From Corydoras sp. C115 (Eukaryota; Chordata; Actinopteri; Siluriformes; Callichthyidae), in assembly GCA_019802505.1 (NCBI GenBank), contig JAFMOC010001064.1, forward strand, positions 1-64,000: DNA of 64,000 nucleotides, written 5' to 3'. A program made the translations under genes and the position numbers. How positions within the stretch are numbered: the first letter of the stretch is position 1; every line of letters starts with the position of its first letter. The notes under the pieces are model-generated. The model was given only the letters and a program-made list of their open reading frames with translations, had not been told where the DNA came from and did no database searches. Positions 21,791 to 32,399 of the stretch are shown in pieces.

Positions 21791-22547
21791 AAAGCATGTC
21801 AAACAGATTGGATAACGATCAGGATTGATAATACTACAATGTAGCTGCTTCCTCCTTAACTTGTGTTGTTGTCTCATTGGTAAGTTGCTTTTGATAAAAG
21901 TATTTGCTAAATGGTGGAATGATCTTACATTCACATTCAGTCATTTAGCAAATGCTTTAATAAAAAAAAAATCAGCATTTTCAGTTTTTCAGGTTAACAG
22001 ATTTAAAGCCGATTTAGGTGAAGAGAGGGTGGCACGGTGTCTTAGTGGTTAGCACTTTCGCCTTTCAGCGCTAGGGATTCCCGGTTCGCATGGAAATCTG
22101 GGTGGAGTTTCCATGTTCTCCCTGTGTCCGCATGGGTTTCCTCCCACAGTCCAAAAACGTGGATCAAGTCAATTGAGTTCTTCAAATTGCCCTAAACAGA
22201 GTGTGTCTGTATGAGTGAGTGTGTGCCCAGCTACTGATTGGCGTCCTGTCAGATATTCAACTAACAGTCTGCTACTGTTTTTCTTTAATTACAGCTTGAA
22301 CTCTTTATTTTAAACTTAATATTTTTTTATGAATTAATGCACTTCATATCTTATTTATCATAAGATAATGAACATGTTTATATAATAGTGTATAAACAAT
22401 TCATTTGAACCAATTTATTCTGTACTAAAACTTTGTTTATGACATTCTTTTGTCTCAAATGGCTCTACAGTTCTTATATTAGTGCACTATCTAGTGTGTG
22501 AAACACAGGATGGAAAGTCACAGGTAGTGAACCTTTTAGTTATAGGA
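21791..22547. repeat. Dispersed tRNA-flank block, split by a SINE
   Basis: 21970-22020 and 22250-22500 together match 32870-33250 (same orientation) and, inverted, 12940-13290. The SINE at 22028-22250 sits inside the block. Motifs include TTAGTGCACTATCTAGTGTG near 22480. No gene. Confidence 0.65.
22028..22250 (+). mobile_element. tRNA-headed SINE copy, 3' truncated
   Basis: Head and body are present (GGTGGCACGGTGTCTTAGTGG) up to GATTGGCGTCCTGTC, then the copy stops without its tail. Confidence 0.8.
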
Positions 22548-22613
22548 ATGGAGCAGGTCAGAACCCCCATGTGGAACAGTAGTGGGTTTGCACCTGTGAG
22601 TAGATGCTGCACT
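22548..22613 (+). pseudogene. 7SL (SRP) RNA fragment
   Basis: GGAGCAGGTCAGAACCCCCA, GTGGAACAGTAGTGGGTTTG and the following GTGAGTAGATGCTGCACT match the 3' domain of the 7SL copy at 54746-55044, in the opposite orientation. Only about 65 bases remain; a SINE starts right after. Confidence 0.75.
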
Positions 22614-22615
22614 TC

Positions 22616-22733
22616 ATCCATCCATCCATCCATTATCTTCCGTTTTATCCTCTAGTAGGGTCGCGGGGGGGTTCCCAATGCCCATCCAGGGGCGAACGTT
22701 TTGGGCACTGGGCAGATACACCCAGGACAGTTT
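22616..22733 (-). mobile_element. tRNA-headed SINE 3' fragment
   Basis: Only the tail (CATCC repeats) and the last third of the body are present, broken off at CCCAGGACAG. Confidence 0.75.
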
Positions 22734-23545
22734 TCAAGAACCTGTGTAAAGGAAATATCAGGTGCAAAAGAAGTGTGTCTCTTCTGTGCAAAAGAAGTGT
22801 GTCTCTGTGCTCCCCCTGTTCAAAGTGGGTCTATTAACTTCCCCAGAAACCAACCAATAAATGCTATTCCAAACAAAGAAGCTGAACCTATTTATTGTTG
22901 TTTATGTTTATTTTTGTATATTTGTATTTACATAATAATGCAGGGCTTTCCCACTTTGTTCGGATCACGCCCAGCTTTAGTGGCTCTACAGTGATACTGT
23001 ACAGTGGCAGTGACAGTGACACTCTATGTTGTCACTATTTTAACACACATGCTTAACACTGAAACTAGCAGTAGTCGATGTCCCCAACTCCTCAGTAAGG
23101 AAAGTAGCTATTGGCCATTCCTAAAGTCACTAGAAGTCACTAAATGACATCATCACCTAATTTGCATGATAGTCAGTCAATTTGTGTGTATTTAAAGCTG
23201 TAGAATAAACAAATAAACATTGTTGGAGAGAAAAAAATAGTAAAAACACCCAAAAATATGTAAAAACTACAAATAAACTCTTTTTCTAGCTTTTTACACC
23301 CTCATTATACTTTGGACTGACTTTGGAACGTTGAGAGCAGTGGTTGGCATAGGAATAAAACTAAAGTACTAAAGTGACTTAGAACATCAGATCAATCAGT
23401 GTTCAGACAAAGCTCAAGTTGAGTTACAGAACGCTCCTACAAATTGTCAAAAGATCCTTTAAGAATCCACAAGTTCATGTAAGTTTGTCTTAAAACTGAA
23501 ACATTAGACCTTTTACTGAGATATAATGTTGCTTTAAATATGTAG
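22734..23545. other. Spacer, nothing recognised
   Basis: Contains a short direct repeat (GTGCAAAAGAAGTGTGTCTC twice near 22760-22805). No gene, tRNA or known element is visible. Confidence 0.45.
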
Positions 23546-24099
23546 GCAGTGTTGGGAAAGCTACTTGTAAAATGTAATAGGATAAGCTATTAGTTACCAC
23601 CCATTGAAATATAGCAAGCTAAGTTATCCAAATATGACAAACTTACCTTAACTATTCAGAAGCTACTTCACGTTGTACAATGCCAGATTAGTGAAAATGA
23701 AAGTCAGATATACTGATTAAAATATTTATTGAAGAAAAGCCGATGTTCTAAGACACAAAAAATATATATAATTCACTCTTAATAACTGGACCTCATTTGC
23801 AAAAAAAAAATATGTACAATTCATAGACAGGCTATTAACATCCCCTATGTAGGCGTTTCCCCCTTCTCCTCAGCAAAATTTTTAGGTTGGTGTTAATTGT
23901 CTTAGACGTTGAGAACATTTTGATTTTGGGATTGCAAAGCATACATTTAAACAACTATTTTTCTCTGATGATTTAAAAAGTGTTATAGAGTTTTGCACAT
24001 AAGACCATGATGACAGTTAGTAAAAAAATAGACACCCTGAATTATTTTTACCTAGCTAGATGTTTAGCTTTGTAATAGATGCACACACCATGGAAGAGG
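23546..24099. other. Possible non-autonomous DNA-transposon sequence
   Basis: The start (CAGTGTTGGGAAAGCTACTT) resembles the end of a common fish non-autonomous DNA element. I cannot define both ends, so the call is weak. Confidence 0.3.
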
Positions 24100-25609
24100 T
24101 ACAGTGTATCACAAAAGTGATTATACCCCTCACATTCCCGCAGATATTTAAGTATATTTTTTCATGGGACAACACTGACAAAATGACACAATGAAAAGTA
24201 GTCTGTGTGCAGCTTATACAAGTGTAAATTTATTATTACCTCAAAATAACTCAATATACAGCCAAAAGTGATTACACCCATTTGTGAAATTTCCTGAAGT
24301 GTCAATATTTTGTGTGGCAACGATTATAGAACTCATGATTATATCCAGAACTGCTTTAACTCTCCTGGCATTAGGTTTATCAGAGCTTCACAGGTTGCCA
24401 CTGGAATGTTTTTCTACTCCTCCATGATGACATCACAGAGCTGGCGGATATTTGAGACTTTGCTTAATATATGCTTAATATCCTTGCACTTGAGGATTCC
24501 CCAAAGATGTTTTATTGGGTTTAGGTCTAGAGACATGCTTGGCCAGTTCATCACCTTTACCCTAAGCCTCTTTAGTAAAGCATTGGTCATCTTAAGGAGT
24601 GTTTGGGGTCATTATGTTGTTGAACACTGCCCTCCGACCCAGTTTTTGGAGAGTGGGGATCATGCTCTGCTTCAGTATTTCACAGTAAATATTGGAGTTC
24701 ATAAGTCCCTCTATTAAATGAAGGAACTCCCCAAAACTTGTTGCACTAAAGTAGCCCTAGACCATGGCATTCCCCCCACCACCATGCACTGTGCATGACA
24801 CTTATTTTGTACTCCTCACCTGATTGTTGTGACACATGCTTTGAGACCATCTGAACCAAACTGCAAACTGTTTGCGGGCTTTCTAGTGTACAGACTTCAG
24901 AAGAGGCTTTCTCCTGGGGAGACAGCCATGCAGACCAATTTGATGTAGTGAGCGGTGCATGGTCTGAGCACTGACATGCTGACCTCTTCAATTTCTGCAG
25001 CAATGCTGACAGCACTCCTATGCCTGTCTTTCAAAGACAGCATTTGGATGTGACGCTGAGCATGTGCACTTTTGACAACTAACGCAAGGTCTGTTCTGAG
25101 TGACCCCTGATCTTTTAAAATGCTGGATCTCTTGGCCACTGTGCTGCAGCTTAGTTTCAGGCCATCTTCATGTAGCACAACAATTCGTCTTTTAAGATCC
25201 ACAGAGAGTTCTTTGCCATCACGTGCCATGTTGGAACATTCAGTGACCAGTATGAGAGATTTTGAGAGCTGTACTACAAAATTTAACACACCTGCTCCCT
25301 GCACACCCTAGCACACCTGAGACCTAGTAACACTAATGAGCCACATAAGATTTTAGAGAGAAAATTACAAGCAGTGCTCAATTTGGACATTTAGAGGTGT
25401 GCTTACCTTTTTGGCTGGTGGTTTACACAATAATGGCTGTATATTAAGTTATTTTGAGGGAAGTATAAATTTACACTGTTGTATAAGCTGCACACACACA
25501 CACTACTTTTCATTGTGTCAAAGTGTCATTTTCTCAGAGTTCCATACAAAGATATAATTAAATATCTGCAGGAATGTGAGGGGTGTACTCATGTTTGTGA
25601 TAAACTGTA
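24100..25609 (-). mobile_element. Tc1-like DNA transposon, dead
   Basis: Terminal inverted repeats start at TACAGTGTATCACAAAAGTG on the left and, on the other strand from the right end, TACAGTTTATCACAAACATG. Similarity continues for about 60 bases (CACCCCTCACATTC, GCAGATATTTAA). A TA dinucleotide flanks each end. The length of about 1.5 kb is normal for the family. The transposase inside is broken (next entry). Confidence 0.85.
24300..25304 (-). pseudogene. Tc1-like transposase, multiply broken
   Basis: The minus strand starts near 25230 with MARDGKELSVDLKRRIVVLHEDG, a typical Tc1 helix-turn-helix start, and continues to about 24897 with frame breaks. Further pieces reach a C-terminal part with IPVATCEALINLMPGELK near 24350-24440, preceded by a stop. 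Several frameshifts and stops remove the catalytic core as a continuous protein. It could only have been mobilised by another element's enzyme. Confidence 0.7.
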
Positions 25610-26165
25610 AATGTGTCTTAGTGTGACTGAGCGTTGAGAGTGTTGTGGAATGGTGCTCATGGCAAAACCCAGTGCTCCAAAAGTTTCCAATAACACCAGA
25701 AAAAGTTACTAGATTTGTTGCTATTTTTGAAATAAACAAGTTTGTCTGAAAAGTCACTGAATATAAGTAGGCAACACTCATGGGAGTTTCCCAGGCAGGG
25801 AAGGGCTGAGGCTGCCACTTATTTGCAAAAAGCAAATATTTATAAGAAGTATGTTTAATTCATCAGTGTTTTGTAGGTTAATATATAACTTGATAGTTTT
25901 CGCAGCATGTAGTGAAAACTAAACCTAAGCCTAGGCATTTAATTTTTAGTAAATAAAATTACGAGCAGCGGAACATTTGTTTTTCAGATTAGACATTTGG
26001 TGGTAAAAAATGTGTTTTTGTCATGCTTCGTGGTTTTAGATTTTGGATTATAGTGTTATCCTTTATTTAGTTATTTAGTTTATTTAGTTATTTTTAGTGT
26101 TTAGTTCCGTTCAGATACAGATGCATGCTTGCTTTGTGTTTTCCCATGAATAGATTGCCACAGTC
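25610..26165 (+). promoter_or_regulatory. Upstream region of the creatine kinase gene
   Basis: Vertebrate creatine kinase genes have a non-coding first exon. A plausible acceptor (GATTGCCACAG followed by TC and the ATG) lies just before the start codon at 26166, so the promoter and exon 1 should lie further upstream, here or beyond the Tc1 insertion. I cannot identify the exon itself. The Tc1 element ends only about 550 bases from the start codon. Confidence 0.4.
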
Positions 26166-28817
26166 ATGTCGTTTGGAAATACACACAACCAGTTGAAGAT
26201 GAAGTACCCTTCTAAATCGGAGTTCCCCGATCTGTCCAAGCACAACAACCACATGGCCAAGGTACTGACCCCCACAATGTACGAGCGCCTGCGCAGCAAG
26301 CAGACTCCAAGCGGTTTCACCCTGGATGATGTGATTCAGACCGGAGTGGATAATCCAGGTAAACACTTTACAGAGCAAAGTTAGCGTACAAAGGCTTTTG
26401 AATGTGAAGTTCAGCTTTTTATTGCATTTGTAATGTAAATTGCAAGTCACATACCACAGTAGGAAAAGGCTCAATGGCTTATACCAAGGTTTGCTTAATC
26501 CAAACCGTTTTACTCCTTCACATTTGATAAAAGATGAATAACCCCTCCACTGCAAGACCTGCTGAATACCCATTACAATCAAGCATGTCCTGATTGAGTA
26601 CCAAACACTTACTTAAACTTCTTTATTCCAGGCACAAATCTTTAGCCTAAATGAAGAGCTAAAAATTGTAAACGTCAAATACTAACACTACAAATGGGGA
26701 CTAGACACAAGCTAAACCTATTTTGCTATTGATTAGCACTGTGAACTACACAACCAGTTCATAACATTTCGTTTAAACTTTGTTATTTGATATGACTATT
26801 TTAAAGCATTTCCTCTTTGATACATTCATTTGTCACAATGATATAAATTACTCATTTGAACTTTGAAGCGGTCACTGCTCAAGAAGAGCAATATGACCTT
26901 GGCCAAAAGAATCATTAGGTAAGTTTTTCCTGGAAAAGCTCAGTAAAGTGTCAGCTGCTTCACCATAGACTGTCGCTTAAATGTTGAGTAATCCCTGTAA
27001 ACTTCCAGAGACTCATCTTTATTTGAGGGACTTTAAGTTACAAAGTTGAGGTGAGAAGACCAATCTGACTCTAGGGATGAGCGGTCCTTGTGTACAGTTG
27101 TTCTGAAGCATGCTTGTTCAGCTTTGTCCATAGCTGCATTTGCTCTGCTACGATGTACTTGTCTTGTGAGGGAATTTTTTTGCATTGTGTAAATATGTTC
27201 CTGGTCTAGGTCACCCCTTCATTATGACTGTGGGCTGTGTGGCTGGAGATGAGGAGACCTATGAAGTTTTCAGTGAGCTGCTAGATCCAGTCATTGAGGA
27301 CAGACATGGTGGATACAAACCCACAGATAAACACAAAACTGACCTGAACCCAGAGAACCTCAAGGTACAGAACTCTACATTTCACCACTGATTGATCAAA
27401 TTATTTTCTTTTAAAAGTAGATCTTTAATGACTTGTTTGTCCTTTAAGGGTGGGGATGACCTGGACCCCAACTATGTACTAAGCTCTCGTGTTCGAACTG
27501 GTAGGAGCATCCGTGGATTTTGCCTGCCACCTCACTGTAGCCGTGGGGAGAGAAGAGCAATTGAGGAACTCTCCATTGCAGGTAGTTTAGTTCATGTGGC
27601 ACCTAGTGGCTTGCAGATAAATTCTCTTACAAAATATGAACCATCAAAATCTTGATTGTTGTCTGTAGCATTAAGTTCCCTCAGTGGAGATCTGAAAGGA
27701 AAGTACTATGCTCTGAAGAATATGAGTGACGAGGAGCAACAGCAGCTAATTGATGACCACTTCCTTTTTGACAAGCCTGTGTCTCCCCTGCTGTTGGCCT
27801 CTGGGATGGCTCGGGACTGGCCTGATGCCCGGGGCATCTGGTACGTGTTAACATAATACATAGCTCTTACAGAACTCTTTGGATGATGTCAATAAATTGG
27901 CTGCGTGATTTGAGCAGTCTTAATGTAAACTTAATCATGGTAGTGTTTATGTATACAAACTTCTAATTCCATAATTTCTGAATCTGCACCATTTGCATAC
28001 TAAGCGAATATAATGCTCTTTGCATTTAAGTTTCAAAAACCTAAAATGATGTAGCATTAACTTGACTAACTTGCCATGAGCAGTTTGTGTTTATGCACTT
28101 TTTATAATTACAAATTCTATTTGCTAAATTGTAATAGTTCAGAAGGAATTCATGTCTCTTACAATCAGGCACAATGACAATAAAACATTCCTGGTTTGGA
28201 TAAATGAGGAGGATCACCTGCGAGTCATCTCCATGCAGAACGGTGGAAACATGAGGGAGGTCTTTCATCGCTTTTGCACTGGACTCACAAAGGTATCATT
28301 TGTGCAGGTACTTAGGAGACTGTTTAGCGCTTTGATCCTTTAGACTGATTCCATGTGCTTCCTCTGTCAGATCGAAGAGCTTTTCAAAAGCAAGGATCAT
28401 GCATTCATGTGGAACGAGCACTTGGGCTACATCCTGACCTGTCCATCTAATCTAGGAACAGGTCTGCGTGCTGGGGTGCATGTGAAACTGCCCAATATGA
28501 GCAAATATGACAAATTTGAGGAAGTTCTGAAGAGGTTACGGCTACAAAAACGTGGAACAGGTAAGATGCTGAAGCTTATGAAAGGACTTGCGTGACTGAG
28601 CTACTGTCCGATGCTTTATTAAGAGCGTGTGCTGACAGGTGGTGTGGATACTGCTGCAGTAGGAGGTGTGTTTGATATCTCCAATGCTGACCGCCTGGGT
28701 TTCTCAGAAGTGGAGCTCGTTCAAATGGTGGTTGATGGAGTCAAGCTACTCATAGAGATGGAGAAGCGACTGGAGAAGGGACAAGCCATTAATGACCTCA
28801 TGCCTGCTCAGAAATGA
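26166..28817 (+). CDS. ckb: Creatine kinase, cytosolic B type
   Basis: Transfers phosphate between ATP and creatine (ATP + creatine <-> ADP + phosphocreatine) as a cytosolic dimer in the cell's energy buffer. Seven coding exons: 26166-26358, 27210-27364, 27449-27581, 27669-27840, 28169-28292, 28371-28560 and 28639-28817. All introns are GT...AG, the phases fit, and the total is 381 codons plus stop, the normal length. The N-terminal guanido-kinase domain has HNNHMAKVLT and GFTLDDVIQTGVDNPGHP. The catalytic domain has YVLSSRVRTGRSIRG, NDNKTFLVWINEEDHLRVIS and the active-site CPSNLGTGLRAGVH (Cys near 283). LGFSEVELVQMVVDGVKLLIEM and the ending DLMPAQK favour the brain (B) type over the muscle type. 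The gene is intact with introns, so it is not a retrocopy. Which teleost B paralogue it is cannot be told. Confidence 0.95.
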
Positions 28818-29224
28818 AACATCTAAAGATCATCTTAATTCCAAATCCCAAACTTCTATTTCCACACAGTGCTCATACTGTACATTCAATTTAAATCCTG
28901 TTTTCCTGTCTGAAGTGAAGTCTAAATATTGTGACATGAGAAATTAACACCCTTGGTTCATGTACAGTCAAGTGAAAAACTTAGGATACCGTATACAAGC
29001 CTGTATATCTTTTAACATATTTGAACATATGGATATATAAATACATGTGGTAATATAAATTTTAACAATTCTGAAGGACCCATGTAATATGACTAAACAA
29101 TTTAAAATACAGGTCTCTTTACAACTATCAGTAAAATCAAATTTAAAATGAATGCAATTTCTGGTGTTAACACCCCAACATATAGTCCCACCTAAAATCA
29201 TCGTTAAGCAGCATTTAGTATATT
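28818..29224 (+). other. Likely creatine kinase 3' UTR and spacer
   Basis: Follows the stop codon directly. I see no standard AATAAA signal in the first 200 bases, so the polyadenylation site is not defined. Nothing else is recognised. Confidence 0.4.
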
Positions 29225-29550
29225 GCTTGCTCTATTTCAACATCAAAAATTTTGTTTGGTATGTCCCTAGAGAATGAGTTCGTCAAGGGATTTAAAAAGA
29301 TCTATTAACATCAGCCATTCCACCATCAGGAAAATTGTTTACAAGTGAAAAACAAAACAACTATTACCTTGCCTAGATGTAACCGTCCAGATCACACCGT
29401 AAGATGCTTCAGATCAGATCAGAGGGTGCTTGAGAAAGATGTTAAACCATCTGTAAAAAAATTAAGCTAAAGTGGAACTGGACCTTGCAACACAACAATG
29501 ACCCAAAACATATCAGAAAATCCATAAAAAATGGTTCAAAACTAAGAAGT
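29225..29550 (+). mobile_element. Tc1-like transposase remnant
   Basis: Translates in pieces to FVKGFKKIY, then an LPR-like hinge, then WTLQHNNDPKHIRKSIK: the end of the DNA-binding part joined by deletion to the region of the second catalytic Asp, which reads Asn here. No inverted repeats seen. Dead and unrelated in detail to the element at 24100. Confidence 0.6.
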
Positions 29551-29555
29551 GGTTT

Positions 29556-29637
29556 TGGCAGCAGTGGGATTTGAATCCACGCCTCTGAGGAGACTGGAGC
29601 CTTAATCCAGCGCCTTAGACCGCTCAGCCACGCTACT
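29556..29637 (-). tRNA. tRNA-Leu (AAG), decaying
   Basis: An 82-base copy with anticodon AAG, a long variable arm and the Leu-AAG body (GGCGCTGGATTAAGGCTCCAG). Base 1 is A so the first acceptor pair is lost, and the T stem has one A-C mismatch with a changed B box (GATTCAAATCC). Probably a recent pseudogene. Confidence 0.65.
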
Positions 29638-29849
29638 TGTTAATCAGACAGGAGACAAATGGTGTTTTGAAGTAGTGAGGTCGGGGTGAGACTGTGTGAA
29701 AGACTAGTATTTTCAGGGCTTCTAAAAGAAAAATTAATTCTCACCATTTCATGTCTATACATCACCTACTGTCTTGTTCAGAAGAGAATCATTCACATGG
29801 AAAAAATGTTCATTTAATGTTTTAAGTGACATTAAAAATTATCTGTTGG

Positions 29850-29925
29850 TAATTTGAATCCACACCTCCAAATGGACTGTAGCCTAAATCTAGTGCTTTA
29901 TAATCACTCAGCCACGCTAGCAGAT
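29850..29925 (-). pseudogene. tRNA-Leu relic
   Basis: A minus-strand relic with GCGTGGCTGAGTGATT and GGTGTGGATTCAAATT, clearly a degenerate Leu tRNA. The anticodon region is unreadable. Confidence 0.55.
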
Positions 29926-30314
29926 ATTGTGAAGACTTTTTTTAAATCAGGTAAATACCATCAAGACATGAATATTGAGAAAATAAATAAGATGCATAAG
30001 GGCCACTCCAAACTAGAGCAGTCACCACTTTTTCTAGAAATTTGACATGGTGTCTACCACTCTGGATTTTTAATGAGCAGAAATCAAAGCAGATAAAGAG
30101 CTTAGAAAGCAGCGCTGCTAATAATCACTATAACTCTAATGTCCACAACTCTCATGTATGATAAAGTCTGCTACACAATCATAGAACTTAAGTCTGTTTC
30201 TATCACTTTAAACTGTCTCTGTGGTTTAGTTAGTAAACTTGCTGCTTATTTGCTGTTATTTAAATATCTGTGACATGACAAGGCATGTGCAGTGACTGTA
30301 ACCAGATCTGATAT

Positions 30315-30388
30315 GGTGCTGTGGCTTAGTTGGTTAAAGCGCTTGTCTAGTAAACAGGAGATCCTGGGTTCAAATCCCAGCAGTACCT
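30315..30388 (+). tRNA. tRNA-Thr (AGT)
   Basis: A 74-base tRNA with anticodon AGT in a TCTAGTAA loop, an acceptor stem paired with one wobble, a perfect T stem (CTGGG/CCCAG) and good A and B boxes. It matches vertebrate Thr-AGT closely. Likely functional. Confidence 0.87.
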
Positions 30389-30693
30389 TGCTATTTGATG
30401 AGCTGTTACAAGCCAATCAATTTTTGTTGTGCAAACAGTTTTCCCTTTAATATATTTTTTGCATAAAGTTCAAAATTGAATGTATACTTATTTTACATAA
30501 ATCAAAAAAAAACGTTACGATAGCATTATCGTTATGGTTATGGTCTGAATAAATGTTTCTAGTCTGAAGCATCTGTGATTACTTACAGTTCATCAAGGAC
30601 GCACACAACTCACATGCCTTTAAGTTTGAACACAACGCAGCAGTCCAACACCATGCCCTGTGCTTCAGACCTGAGTCACTGAATGGACAGGTG

Positions 30694-31265
30694 CATTTGA
30701 TCATGTGACCGATAATGCTGCTGCCCTTCTCCACCCTAAAGTGGCACCAGAGCGCAATTTACATGTTTGTCTGAAGCCTGTTGAAAAATGTTTATATAGA
30801 CACAATACAGAGAAGATTTGTTTTGATTTTTGTTTGAATTCTAAAACACTATGCTCAGTGAAAGAAATAGGGTTAGGGTTCCAACTTAGTTTAGTTGCTG
30901 TGCATCATGGAGTATAATATATATCACTTGATTGAACTTAAAACAAACTGATACTTTACTGATGAAATAACTCTGCTGTATCAAAAATAAAAGGTCTTTT
31001 AACATGTTTTTTTCTTAATTGTAATTATTTGGCATAACTTGACATCTTTTGTCTCTGCAGTCCATAATTCAATTACAATAAATACTTACTTTAGACAAAC
31101 AAAATCTAAAGAACACAGGATCAGTTGATTGATTGAAAATAAAGTTCATTTTTTTTAAAAGAGCTTGCCATGACCCCATTTCGAACTGGAGTTGCTGCGA
31201 CCACAACACAGAGTACTAACCACTATTTGTCCATGGAAGAACACTATGCCCTTAAAAGAGCAGTT
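30694..31265. repeat. Segmental duplication, copy B (partner at 1-575)
   Basis: Near-identical to 1-575. Its upstream neighbour 30540-30690 also matches 62160-62290, so the duplicated unit is longer than what is visible at the window start. It carries the better tRNA-His copy. Confidence 0.9.
31166..31237 (-). pseudogene. tRNA-His (GTG) pseudogene
   Basis: The 72-base counterpart of 477-548. The 3' end TCATGGCA and the anticodon arm CTGTGTTGTGGTCGCAG are better preserved, but the acceptor and T stems still mismatch. Probably not functional. Confidence 0.7.
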
Positions 31266-31295
31266 CCTAAAACTAGATATTAATGAAACAGCAGC

Positions 31296-31421
31296 AATAT
31301 TAAAAAAAAAAAAAATTAAAAAAAAAAAAAAAAAAAAACTTTTTTTTTTTAAAATTTTGTTTTCTTGGGAAAAAAAAAAAAAAAAAATTCCACCCAGGGT
31401 TGCTGAAGTATATATATGCAG

Positions 31422-31452
<31 letters not shown>

Positions 31453-31470
31453 TATATGCCCTTTAAATGT
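31296..31470. repeat. Low-complexity A/T and TA repeats
   Basis: Runs of A, then T, then A, followed by a (TA)n microsatellite at about 31420-31455. Frames read across it are not real. A second T-rich run lies at 31500-31515, and TTCCACCCAGG(C/G)TTGCTGAAGT occurs twice (31387 and 31594). Confidence 0.85.
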
Positions 31471-31649
31471 ATTTTATTGATCTGGACTTTATGAAAAAGC
31501 ATTTTTTTTTTTCTTTCTAATTTTGTTTTTTTGGGAGCTTGACACATGGGCCTAAAAGGTTGAATTTTTTAGGCCCCCAGCTAAAAAAAAATTCCACCCA
31601 GGCTTGCTGAAGTCACGATGCAAGAATATCAAATAATTTTGGGTTACAG

Positions 31650-31705
31650 GACGCCATAATGCCCCAGGCGAAAACCAGGAATCCTAACCACCAACAGAGG
31701 GCGCA
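31650..31705 (-). pseudogene. tRNA-Glu (TTC) relic
   Basis: Minus strand GGTGGTTAGGATTCCTGG then TTTTCGCCTGG matches the D and anticodon arms of vertebrate Glu-TTC. The T arm and 3' half of the acceptor are gone. It is the counterpart of 2800-2853. Confidence 0.55.
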
Positions 31706-31866
31706 TTTTAGCAACCTTCCTTCAGTAGAGTGGTCAGTGAATTTGCTTGTCACCAAAAGCACCGTGCCGCCCATAGTAAACTCTCCTATATATACATATA
31801 TATTACACCACACAATAATCACATGCAAATCTACTGAACTTAAAGTTTGAACAATCACTCTCTCAC

Positions 31867-31938
31867 TCCTCGTTAGTATAATGGACAGTATCTCCGCCTG
31901 TCACGCGGAAGACCGGGGTTCGATTCCCCGACGGGGAG
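31867..31938 (+). tRNA. tRNA-Asp (GTC)
   Basis: A 72-base tRNA with anticodon GTC. The T stem and anticodon stem (CCGC/GCGG) pair perfectly, the acceptor has one T-G wobble-type position, and the B box GGTTCGATTCC is perfect. Likely functional; the other copy at 3022 is degraded. Confidence 0.87.
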
Positions 31939-32029
31939 AATTCACTTTTACAGTTCGTGACTGAAATCTCACACGCTGCTGCACCATTGACTAACACATG
32001 AGGTCAGTGGTGCACTCTCTGTGAAACTT

Positions 32030-32095
32030 GGCTAGCTCAGTCTGTAGTGCCTGATCCTCTTTGCCTCAGAGTCTTGTGTTCAAGCCAGTTCTTTC
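32030..32095 (+). pseudogene. tRNA-Lys-like relic
   Basis: GGCTAGCTCAGTCTGTAG followed by CTTTGCCTCAGAGTCTTGTG and TTCAAGCC is a degenerate Lys (CTT-type) tRNA with a broken anticodon arm. Confidence 0.5.
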
Positions 32096-32328
32096 TTTTT
32101 CCTCTTTACTTTGTTAGTATCAATGATGTAGTACAGTATTTTTAAATTTAATAAATGTTTCCGCTACATCCATGTTTTAACTAATCAGCCATCTATGTCT
32201 TTGTTCAAGTAGAAAAACATAAACATGCTGACTGCTGTATGAGGACATTCTTAGTATGTACTTAGTATATAACTAATACTTAGTCTGTACATGAATGTGA
32301 AACAATAACACATCCACATATACATATC

Positions 32329-32390
32329 TCCCTGGTGGTCTAGTGGTTAGGATCACCGCCACGGCCCGGGTTCGATTCCCGGTCAGGGAA
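32329..32390 (+). pseudogene. tRNA-Glu with the anticodon arm deleted
   Basis: Acceptor (TCCCTGG...TCAGGGA), D arm (GGTCTAGTGGTTAGGAT), variable region and T arm (CCCGGGTTCGATTCCCGG) are all perfect for tRNA-Glu. About 10 bases of the 5' anticodon stem and loop are missing, so the gene is 62 instead of 72 bases. Both pol III boxes survive, so it may still be transcribed, but it cannot decode. Confidence 0.85.
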
Positions 32391-32399
32391 GAGTAAAAT

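Noticed and set aside
26094..26582. 162-codon minus-strand frame
   Set aside because: Antisense to creatine kinase exon 1 and intron 1, without motifs.
31155..31547. 130- and 100-codon frames rich in Phe, Lys and Ile
   Set aside because: They are read through A/T homopolymers and TA microsatellites and have no conserved sequence.
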